The notes under the pieces are model-generated. The model saw only the letters and a program-made list of their open reading frames with translations, searched no databases and was not told the origin of the DNA. From contig OZ020244.1 in NCBI GenBank assembly GCA_963971285.1, forward strand, positions 3,658,001 to 3,722,000: DNA of 64,000 bases. Direction: 5' to 3'. Below, piece after piece: positions 39,601 through 51,600 of the stretch (the stretch's first letter is position 1; each line of letters starts with the position of its first letter). The translations under genes and the position numbers were made by a program. This stretch comes from Astropecten irregularis. Lineage: Eukaryota; Echinodermata; Asteroidea; Paxillosida; Astropectinidae.

Positions 39601-42600
39601 GACTGTTACATCAGGTCTGGAGCCTCCAGGACTGGGGACTCCAAGTCTAGGATATTTAGAACCTTATTAAAGTTCTTAGAACTTGGACAGTCTTGCTCTT
39701 GGACAGTCTTGCTCTTGGATAATTCTGTCTTCGACCGTTCCATCAGGTCTGGAGCCTCCAGGACTGGGGACTCCAAGTCTAGGATATTTAGGACCTTAAG
39801 TCCTTAGAATTTGGACAGTCTTGCTCTTGGACAGTCTTGCTCTTGGATAATTCTGTCTTCGACCGTTCCATCAGGTCTGGAGCCTCCAGGACTGGGGACT
39901 CAAAGTCTAGGATATTTAGGACCTTAAGTTCTTAGAACTTGGACAGTCTTGCTCTTGGACAGTCTTGCTCTTGGATAATTCTGTCTTCGACTGTTACATC
40001 AGGTCTGGAGCCTCCAGGACTGGGGACTCCAAGTCTAGGATATTTAGGACCTTAAGTTCTTAGAACTTGGGCCTGTAGTCCAGAAACTAGCAGATCTCAG
40101 GCCCACTGAAGCGGATCTAGTGACACCTTGCCACAGCCTTTACTAATTCTGACTAATTTTTCTGTCTTTGACAGAGCTTGCCAAGCTTCTGGGCACCACC
40201 AAGGCAGAGCAGGAGGAGAGAATGAAGCAGCGTCTGGAAAGACGACGCCAGCTCCAGGAGGAGAGGAGCAAGGAAGGCCTGAATGTTGACGATGAAACTC
40301 TGGACAAGATTCTGGACATAGAGGAGAAGCGACGAGACCTCACAGGAGACAAAAAGAAGAAGCGGGTACGTTGAAGTCCATTTTGTGTAGATTGAACTGC
40401 TCAGATAATTTTTATGTAGCCAAGTGAAACTTGACGTGAAACCATGAATTACAGCAAAGGAACAATACATTTATTTATAAAAAAGCTTTAGGGCAATAAA
40501 TAATCAAATAAATAATAAATTTGTGACTCAGCATCATGAGCATGGAATGGCCACCATAAGCACAGACATTAGTGAGCTACTGTGAAATGTTGCCCCTGAC
40601 TTTGCATGAATCTTTCCAATCTCTTCCAATACCAGAACATTCTGGAGGACCTGAACTCACATTTTGAAGACGAGCGCAACCAACTCTTGGCTGCGCTTCG
40701 TGGGCAGGATGCCAGCTTCACCAGTGAAAGAGAACGGCAGCTGGCACTAGCCAAGCTGCGGCGGGACCAGCGCAAACTGCAGCAGGAGGATAAGTTTGAC
40801 ACGGCGGCCCTCATCTTCGGCATGGCCCAACAACAGCAGAAGGACCGTGAATCAAAGTGAGTAATCTTTTAACTGTAATGGGAGCATGTGATTCATACAT
40901 TACCCTAACCTACTGCACTGTTTGGTGCCTATAAAGTTATCCGAAGAAAACATTAAGACGCTTGGTTGCACCACACAGATTGCAATACTGCAGTGATGTC
41001 ATTGATGTGTTGCGTCATGTCAATTCCCTTAACGTATAATATTTTTCACACTGCCAAATCATCTTTTACGTTTTATTGAAATTTGGGAAGCCACCACGTA
41101 CCAATTAAAGGTAGTATCATACTTTGGTAAAAAACCAAAACAGAAATGTTCACAGATTTACGTTTAACTTACAGGGTATGAAGATGGTGGTGGTAGAAAC
41201 ATACCGTTAACATTCAGTGGCGGATCTACGGGGGGGGGGGGGGTAAAAAAAAACCTTGGGCTCCCTAAAAAAAAAAAATTAAAATGTCCAATTGAAAAAG
41301 CTCCCTACCAAAGACCTACCCACATCTTCCCCCTTCGGGTGCTTCGCGTCCTCAGGCTTAACCGCTCCGCTCCCTCGCAGTGCCTTGCTAAAAAATTTCA
41401 TTCCGGGTAAACCCCCCCTTAGAAAAAAGCTAGATCTGCACCTGACATTGTTTTTATTTATCCAGAAATTAATAAAACAATGACCGGAAATCTTTTTGAT
41501 CATAAACCATGCATTACCACACAATCCACACTGGTGCATTGTGGTATACATTACTTACCACAGGAAAAAGTTATGTGTACTAATAAAACTGTGGTATGCA
41601 AGTGGGCTAGAGTTAAAAAGCTTGACATAAATCAGGGCGTGATTTGTCAGGAAAAACCCTGATTTCAGGAAATTTTGTTTGTCACTTTCCTAGTACTAGA
41701 TTATAGGAGATATGTGATTTTCAGGATTTGTTACCATGTTTGCAGGATTCAGGTGTGCCAGTGCAATCACAGCCCTGATAAATACCTTTTCACCTCAGTT
41801 TGAAATTAGACAAAGAGCGTCAGAAGCAGTTGGCCCGTGAGCGAATCGCTAACCTGCGCAGGAAGAAGGAAGCAGCAGCTCAGGACTCCTCCTCAGCCAC
41901 CGTGGAACTGAGCCAAGAGGAAATGGTGATGAGACTCAGACAGGAGGAAGAGGAGAATGCCAAGGTGGATGCGGTGTTGACATCCCAGAAAGATGGTGAG
42001 TCCACACAGATATCAACCAAATATCCACTCATAATTAGTAGGTATCAACACACTATCAGGAGATAATCAAGGTCAATGCAGTATCTACTCTTGATTAGCA
42101 GATCTATATCCACACATCATTAACAGATCATCAAAACCAGCATGGTTTCTCCACATGATCAGCCAAGACAGATAGACCGATATCAACAAAATGTCTACTT
42201 GTTAATAGTAGATATCAACACATTATTAAGAGATAGTCAAGGTCAACGCAGTATCTACACTTGGATGGATCATCAAAATCAGCATGGTTTCTCCAAAGAT
42301 CAGCCAAGCAATATCTGCCTGTCATCAACAAATCATCAGCATCAACACAAAATCTTCACTTGATCAGCAGAGCAATATCCACAAAGCATCAGCAGATTAT
42401 CAAAATCCACTATGACATAATTATGGCACACAGTATCTATCTGCACATGATCAGCAAAGCAGTATCCAAAAATAACAGCAGATAATCAAAATCCACATGC
42501 AGGTATGCAATGGTATGGCACACAGTATCGATCTGCACATGATCAGCAAAGCAATATCCACAACTTATCAGCAGATTTATATCAAAATCCACACAGTATC

Positions 42601-45600
42601 CACACAAGTATGATCAATTGATTATTTTCTTTGACTGTTTCTTTAGTTGGTGTTGCGCTGCACTCAACCATCTTGGATGAGATAGAGAAGAAGCATGGTG
42701 TTGAGAGGGATGTTCTTATGGAGCTACTGGAGGAGATTAGCAGGAACAAGCAGGAGGTCCTGAGAGTGGAACACCTGACTGAACAGGTATGGCAAATACA
42801 CATCTTCATTTGAAGTTCATTGTATGAAAGAGCAACATTTATTATAGCTTCAAAAGCAATGGGTCGATTCAGTTCTATTTTTTGAGAGTCTAAAATGTGT
42901 AATACTGGTTTAGGGACTATAAATCGCAGGCTATGGTTTCGCATGGTTGAAAGTGAATCATAGTTGATCAATCAATCAATCAACTAGATTATGTTCAACT
43001 TATGCTATGTGCTGATTTTCAACAAATGGATGATCATGAGTATCAAGTTGATCAACACATCAGTGATGCATCACGGTCATTTATATAATTATATCTATAC
43101 AAAATCCACACATAATCAGCAGAACCATTTTGAATCACCTGTCAACTGATATGTGACAAATAACAATCTAATTGGTTCATCAACACGATGTATACAAACA
43201 TTGCAATGTTGATCAACTGATTTGAACAGCAGTTGAAACTGTACTCAACCATTTGATCAAAACATTCAACATTTACTTGTAATATATACTGTAGCTCCAT
43301 TTGTCAATTAGATAATAAAAACATTCTTAATAAGTCAGTATTTCAGTCCATTCAACCACGTGATAAGAACTTCTGAATTTTGTTGGTGAGAATTTTAAAG
43401 AAATTGCTCTTGCAAATGTCCCGCCACAGGAACTTAACCAAGAATTGAAACGTTGCATGCAATATTGGAAGGAGCAGGAGAAGCAGCTTGGAAGTGGTGG
43501 CAGTGACGGGATCAACAATCTGGATGCAGTTGCTGAACTGCAACAACAGAAGAGAGATGCATTCAAAGTCGCCCTGCTTCTCAGAGTTGAAGGTATAAAA
43601 TGTTGGTTGTCATAGTTTTGCTGAGAAAACAAGAGCACAAGCTACAAATGCAAAACTAATGTGAATCCGCTAACATAAGAAATCTTAATCTTTTTCGCAT
43701 ATGTATCAACCATTTCGACTGCCAAAACAGATCCTCTACTCTAAGCTAGTCGGTTAAGGCACAAGACTGAGGACGCCCATGCCTGCACTTCAAAGACACT
43801 ATTAAGAGGAACATGAAACAACGGAACCTAGAGCCAAAGCCATTTAGTCTCCCTGGCTCAGCAGAAAAATGAGTGGAGAGCTGCTGTCAAGTAGTTTCAC
43901 GAAAGCCGTCTTTGTCACTCCGCGTTGACCGACAGCATTGATGATGATGATCAACCATTTTCTATATTGATTTTAGCATTTCTTGTGCATTCATCATGTT
44001 CAAGACAATTTTCTTTTAGAATGTCCCTTTAACTTCACTGTCTAAATGTTTTTACAACATGGCAGACTACCGTCGTAATATGAAAATCTCGACCAAACTG
44101 ACAACTGAAGAGATGCAGGAAGAGATCTTAGTGTCCCTCCTGGCGGACCTCCAACAGAAGCAGTCTGCTGAGAGCAAGGCCCTCAACAAGATTCTGTCTT
44201 CCGATGAGGTAGGGAACATGTTGCATTGGCTCTTGTGAGTGAAAGATACGGTCATTCTCAAAGTAAAGCAAAGTTTAAGTAAGACTTAAAGCTTTGCATG
44301 GTGGAAGTACTAATTAAGGTAGGTTTGCCGTGACACCATGTGAAGACACCTCCTAATTGTTACCACTAATAATATGAGCTATGAATTAGTTCTCCAATCA
44401 AACACAACACTGTGGGTAACACTTTTGTCTCCTAAAATCTGAGACAATCAAGGAAATACTATCAAGTGGGTCCACAAAGGGTGTTCTTAGAATTATAACT
44501 TTTCACTGTGATGTCAGATCACGCTAAAAAGTGTGAATTCTCTCTTCCTCAAGGACCCTGAGATGCCCAAAGCCGACGATGAGCTTCTCAAACAGCTCAT
44601 CTCAAGCCAGCGGGCAGCAAGACGTGAGCTCCAGCTTAAGAACCTTGAGGCCGTGGTCTTCGGCGGGTTGGCTACCATCAGAGAGGAAGAGGAGAAGGAG
44701 ATGGCTGCCGAGAGCAGACAGGAGGAGGACAAGATGGTCCAGGAAATGGAACAGGAGATGGAGCGGGAGAAACAAGAGCTTAAAGAGAAAGGTAGGTACT
44801 CAGAGAATTGACTCTGAAATTTGAGTAATGGAGATAATCGTAGACAGCGAGTGTATGATAAGATTTATGTGAGTGCAATTTAAGACCCGTGACTCCTGGG
44901 CCCTTTTCCAAACCTAGGCTCCGGCTCCGGTTCCGGCTCCGGCTCCGGCATCCATATGCTGAAAATAGAGGTTGTGGGTTTTCATTGAAGCTGAAGCTCC
45001 GCTTTCCCTTTCAAACCAGAGAATCTACTTCCGAACCACAGCCAAAAGTCTCTATTTTGATACCCGTTATTTTAAAATTGAGTCAAGAAATGGAGCTGGA
45101 GCCGGAGCCTGAGCCGGAGCCGAGGTTTGGAAAAGGGCCCTGGGGTCTATTTCGCCAAACTCCTCCTAATTACTTGCTATCAATCGTAGGACTTGTGATA
45201 TATTGCAGCCCTATGTAGGATGCGATGGTAAGTTTATCCTTCGTAACTTGAGTTACGATCGATCATTGGGCTTCGTGAAATTGACCCCTGTTCAAGTTAG
45301 GTAGTTGGACCACCAAGTCGGTGGTATAGGAATCCAAATTTGAATCTCGTGCAGTATTAAGCACCTGGCATAATATTCAATCACACAAATGGTGTGATTT
45401 ACTTTGTGTTCTTAATGCAGGTAGAGCTAAAAAAAGAAAGACAAGCCAATGGTTTTGTAATGGTCAGTTGGGATTTTTGTCCAAATTTTCTGGCCAGTGG
45501 GTTTGCTCTGAAAGTTCGTTTTTTGGAGGTGTGTAGATCAAAATGGAAAAGTGTTTTGAATAAGGCCTACGTATCTAGATTCCGGATAGCTCACTTCAGG

Positions 45601-48600
45601 AAACGTGTAACAAATATGTGTATGGTATATACTTGTTGTATGAGTTAACCGGCTCATTTCAGAGCCACTCCGATCCATACCCACAAAAGAGATAAATATA
45701 TGTCACATGGTGTTACCTCAAACCTGTTACTTTATGTACATGTATGATGAATAGCCTCAAATCTAGGTACTTTGTTATTCTTTTTTCCATGACTGCATTC
45801 AATTCCCAGGGACCGGTAAGTTCATCCTGTATTCTGATTCTTCACGGAAATGCTGTTGAGCAAATTCTCTCTCCCCATAGATGTCATCATTAGGTTGATT
45901 TACCTGTCTATCTGTCTAGCACTCAGTAGTCTACTGTAGTCCAATCTTTTGAGAAGACATATTTGACATCAGTCATTTAAAAATGCACTGCTTATGCTTG
46001 CCATCAATGACTCCTTGATGATTTTATGGGATTATAAAGGTTGCAAACTTTGCTTGGAGTTGGGAGGGCCTGACGTGTTTCGATCCTAGCAGGATCTTTA
46101 TCGAAGGATCAATACGCGTCAGGCCCTCCTAACTCCAAGCGTTTTATAAATTTCATGTCATCATTTTGGCTGATGAGCAGTTTGCAGTATACTTAGTTTA
46201 TTTACACTTTACGTTTTGGTTGCGAACTTTGTTACAAATGGCAAATTTCATACACAGATCTACCTTTGGTGGTTACATTACTCTGGAAGGCTTTTTTCCA
46301 TTTCAATGTCTTAGTTTTGGAGCTGGGTTGGGGTAGCAAGAATACATGTATATGTTTGAAATGAGAATAAGATGATGGGGTGTCAAAAGAATTATGATTT
46401 TTGTTTGCATCAAATCTCTTTTTATAATTCATAACTTTTTGTTAGATTGTTTAAGAATTTTTCAATCCCAGACATTTTCCAAAGCATGGGCAGTGCATTT
46501 TTAACTCACTTTTGAATTCCCTATTTTGAAATAACTCTTTCCAAGCATACATTTCTCATGAATTCCTTTTTATCTTCTCCTTGTGTGATCCATCATAATT
46601 ATGCCATAATTATGCCATTTTATGTTAATCTATTTATTTGTTGGCGTGTCACTTTAAAACCTATGCAAAGAGCCAATCATTTTTTCCTGATAGATCTAAG
46701 ATTTTCAATCTGTGAATGTGTGTGTAGTTTTTAAATGCAGAACTTGTAGTTTTCGTTTGCGTCAACTTTCATTTCAGATGTGTGGTACACTGCACTTTTT
46801 AAGTCATTCTGTTTGCAAAAGTGACTAAATATGTTAGTACAGTAGTTTACTTGTGACATTTCAGACTGTATTTTTCCCATCTACACTACTGTTCTTTGAA
46901 AAATGAAATATTGCACTTGCAACCATACTTAAATTACGGGAGATTCCTAATTAGTCGTACAATTGGGTGAGCTTGGTTGTAAGATGGTCATGTTGTAAGC
47001 CTAAAAGGGATTTACATTTGATCTAGACTTGTAGACAAGTCAATAGATGTTGTGATGATCATCTCTGCTTTCACGCGACTCTCGCAATATTGCTATACTT
47101 TCTTGCGAGACGTCTGACTTCATAGCTCAAGTTGGTCCTGAGAGCCGAAATCTCAAGTCTACATTTGATCTAGCGTGGGAAATTGAAGGGTGATCCACAA
47201 TGAGTGTGAAAGCACTTGCAACTCAAATCTGAACATGAGATTTGATCCACCTTAGGAGAAGGATCAGAACTGGATCAGATCTTGCCTACACAATCAGCAT
47301 ATATCAACGTGTACAATCATCAACAGCTACATGTAGCTATGATGCAAAGGACATAAACAGCTAGTTAAACGTGCAAAGGACATTATGCTGGTACCCACAC
47401 TTGCAGCTCATGTGTTTGTTCGCAATTTCAGCGATACACCAACACTTTCATTCTCTTCTCTATCTCTTCTGAGATCTTGCTGCTCCAAAACTTTCCAAAA
47501 GCATTTTCTGTTTTTGATCTTTGTTCCTTTGATCTTCCTTCACAGCATACTTGTGTATTCAACTCAATCTATTTTTGGATCACAATCATTTTTCAAGCAT
47601 CATACTTTCTCTTATACATGCATCACAGTGCGTAATGTTACATGCAAAAACAAAAAGACCAAAAAGTTCCATGCATATTTAAACAAAACTTAAAAGGACA
47701 CCAATGTGTCTGAAATTTGGACGGTAGATATTCCCACATGCATTTTACCTCTGACTTTATGGAGGGACTTTGTTATAAACCAGGTGTACACGGATGATGC
47801 ATCATCTATCATTCTTAAATACAATTGCGCATCCACATTGTTTTTCAAATTAAAAAGAATTTGTCAATCGCTTTGTGGTAATTAATAGAAAGTTTAACGA
47901 AGAGTCATAATGAATGATAATAGATGTTACATGTACAGTCCTATCAAGTTCATATCTTGTCCCAACTTGGAAAAATGCTCCTTTTCAAAATGCTCATACA
48001 TCAGATCTTCATACATTGTCATGACATGAATTAGAGCAAAGGATAATTTGCAAATAGTGAAAACATTCTTTCTTTCTTTTTCTTTTCTGTCCATATCTGT
48101 GTGAAGAAAAAACTAGAGCTCTTTACATTCTTTTCCCATGTGTTTCTTTAAATCCAGAGACTAGTTTGTAATCAGATTTGAGAGACAAAGTTTTAACTCA
48201 GTTATAATTGATTTATTCGTCGTAGAGATAGAATAGAGCAAACTTCAACCATGTAGATAAGCACTTCAATAAGTGCCTTTTGAACACACACGAAAAAATC
48301 ATGCGCTGGCTCAGGTGGGATTCAAACCAACAACCTCCTGCTTACTAGTGCAGATTTGTAACCATTGGACGATTAGGAATCGACAAACAAGTGTGTAACT
48401 ACTGTACAAACTAGTTTGTAACTAAGAGTTTAATAGGTAAGTTCAGGAGTAGACTGACTAATAGTGTAGTAGTTTAGTAGTTACTGATTACTCTGTAACC
48501 AGGAGTTGACAGACTAGCTGTTTGTATGATTAGGAGTCAACAGACTTGTACAACTAGAAGTTGACAGACTAGTTTGTACAATAAGGGAGTTGAAAGACTA

Positions 48601-51600
48601 GTTACATCAGAGTAGCACCAAGAGTTGACAATCGTAATGTCTTGCAGAATTTTACCACGTGCTAGCTCAGCTGGTATTTAGGTAGCAATTAATTTTTGCT
48701 TGTGCTTATACATGCCTCTTTCTTCCTGTTTCAGTGAATGCACTGAAGTCTGCAGGTGAAGGTGTTGATCCTGAAGCTCTGCTGGCTGAGTTAGAAGCCC
48801 AGCATGCCGCCAAGAGAAAGGTTAGGTTTAGGGTCAGATATTAACCATTAAACTGATTGTGAGCACTGGGGAAGAGACAAAGTGGCAGTAGCTCTTTGAA
48901 GAGGTCTGTCATTCCCAACGAATTCTCCACATTAATTTTGGGATTTCAGAAACTGAAACATGGGAATCCAGACTTCAGTACAGGTCTTATGTCCAACACA
49001 GTACTACAGGGTAGGCCTACATCAGAACGTTTTTAAAGGTCTTTGACAAAGATTCTGTGAGGATCCCAACATCAGACCCTCCTACATCTTGAGCATAATA
49101 TAAAAACCACATCACTACACACTGATGAGGTGAACATAGGTCCTTTACGAAACCAGGCTTGAGGCTAGGCTTGAGACTTATTTCACTACCCCCTTTTGAG
49201 ATTTGAGGCCCACAGAACGAAATAGAGGGATTGGGCAATGCGACAAAGTGGAAGAAAGGCTCCAGCTTTGTCATGTATCTGAAGGCCTTCATTTCATTTA
49301 GGACACAAAATGGTGGTAGCAAAGTTAACCTCAAGCCTCATTCTGCAAAGGCCAATAGACACAATGAAGTGCTTACCCCCTTGATGCTCTTGATCCAGGC
49401 CCTGCAAGACCAGCTTGAGAAGCAACGACGGGTGATGAGGAACAGACTCACCCAGAGACGGCAGAAGCAAGAGGACAAGGAATATGAGGAGGATGCAGCC
49501 ATGGCACTCATCCAGAATGCTGAGAAGATGCTGAATAAGAAAGATGAGGATGCACAGATGCTGAAGGAAAAGCAAACCAGTACAGTGAGTACATAAACAG
49601 TGTTTATATCATTAACATTACTAAGACAAATTGACTGGAGCGGGATTCAAACCAGCGACCTCCGAAATACTGCACCGGCACTCTTACATGTACCAACTGA
49701 GCTACCATAGCTGCCTGACCAGTCTGTTCTCCTTGTGGTTATTTGATGATTTTAGTTACATCACATCCGGAAACTTTGACATCGTTTATCCAAAATGAAT
49801 GCATGTATACAGTTATACTCTCAAATTAAAATGAAAATAATCTGTGTACCTTAGGTATGAAAGTGCAACAATGTTAGGGAGAGAAACTTAAATGGTTTGG
49901 TTAAGCCACTGAAAAGCCAGGGGTTGATTTCACTTGTCATAATCCGGTCAATCGTGGGACTTGTAATGCATTGCAGCCCTATGTAGGATATAATGGGTCA
50001 TCCTTTGTAATTCGAGTAACGATTGATCATAGAGCTTTGGGAAATCGACCACTGGCCAGGCCTGGCCTTTGCCTGGGGTCTTTCGCCTCTATAATCCCTA
50101 GCCTTGAACTATCAACTTTAAGCCCCTGATGTGTCCTGGATCATAAACCTGATTGACAGACTGAGTCCACATTGATCATGGACAGTATCCAGAAGCCAGG
50201 CTTGATTGATTTTTAGCAGCTCTGTTATACTGAAGTTCAGGGCTGGAGGCCTGGGCCTGACCGGGCTGGGCCAGGGCCAGACTTTTCAGTGGCTGGCCCC
50301 AACCAGTATTAAAGTAGTTTCTTTCCCCTAAATGAATGAGTCATAATGTAAGATAGTGAATGGTTTGAGTATAGTGATGTAACTTGGCTGCCATTACATA
50401 TTGTGTCCCAACAGATGAAGGCTAGACTGGCTGAGAGACGGGAGAAACGTCACCAGGCCGAGTTGGCCAAGGAGGAAGAAGAAAGGAAGGAGGCCGAAGC
50501 AAAAGCCAAGAAAGCACAAGCTGCTGCCGCTAGGGAACGCTTGGTAATAAAAAACAATCGATTGTATTTTGTTAGAAAATCTCTTGCCATCAGGGAGGAT
50601 AACAGATTGTTCAGATTGCCCTTTTGCTACAAATGATACATTAATCCATGTCCTTACAAAAGTATTGTAAGTCTTATGAAAATGTACAGCCAGCTTTTCC
50701 CAGATTGAAATCCTAGTTCATTGATGTTTCTTATTAAATGAACTCATACCAAGCGCCTAGAAAGAATATCTTGCTAGGTGTTATAAGAATATTGTTACTG
50801 GTGTACACTTCAAGAACATGCAGGCATACAATTCTCATGGAGGTGCACTTGCACTTGCCATATACTCAGAAAGACATTTACTCATACTATAAATAATTCT
50901 GAAAGACTCGTACTCATGGAGAATTACTGTACTTGCATTCATGAATGGCAAGTAAAACTATCACTTGGCGAAAGTGATAGCAAAATACTCATGTATTTAT
51001 AACCCTTTTTATCAAAATAATGCTCATAGATCTTTACACAAACTATACTACATCAATGGCCCAAACATGTATGTATATATTCGTCTCTTTCTTCTTCTTC
51101 ACATTATGCAATATGTTTCCTTGTTTGTTTCTTTGTTTGTTGGTTCCACTGAGCAGCCTCCAGGTTTGGGCATGCAGCGTGAGAAGACGGTGATTGACGT
51201 GACGGTGTCCGAGGAGAAGAAGAAGGCTGTGTTTGATTCCTTGATACGAGAACATACCAAGGCACAGCTCAAGATAGAGAAGGAACAAGAGAAACAGACA
51301 CAAATGGTAAACACAAACTATGAGTCATCTCTGCATGTGGTCTCTCATTAGGGCATTTCACACTACAATAAAATCTTCAGGTTGTACATGGGTCCAAACC
51401 TAGTAGAAGTAACTGATCTGTTCACACTGCAATATTTTACCAAGGCCCAGTTCAAGATTGAAAGGGAGCAAGAGAAGCAGACGCAAATGGTAAACAGAGA
51501 CCTAATGAGTCATCTAATAGCTAAATAGGGTCTTTCACACTACAATAAAATCTCCAGGTTGTATATGGGTCTAACCCTAGTATTTAAAATTGACTGACCT

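Larger units (their letters stand above)
44792..48734 (+). other. Large gene intron 39
   Basis: Nearly 4 kb. Holds adjacent MITEs (44898-45141 and 45142-45289), a 60-bp-unit element at 46055-46200, AT-rich unassigned sequence from 46200 to 48290, and a minus-strand tRNA-like fragment at 48300-48370. From about 48400 to 48630 it has loosely repeated GAGTTGACAGACTAG phrases. No coding exon could be fitted. Confidence 0.6.

Noticed and set aside
45394-45648. 84-codon frame after an acceptor-like TTAATGCAG in intron 39
   Set aside because: Inclusion in the phase required by exon 39 gives a frame unlike the rod and soon reaches a stop; no suitable donor was found.
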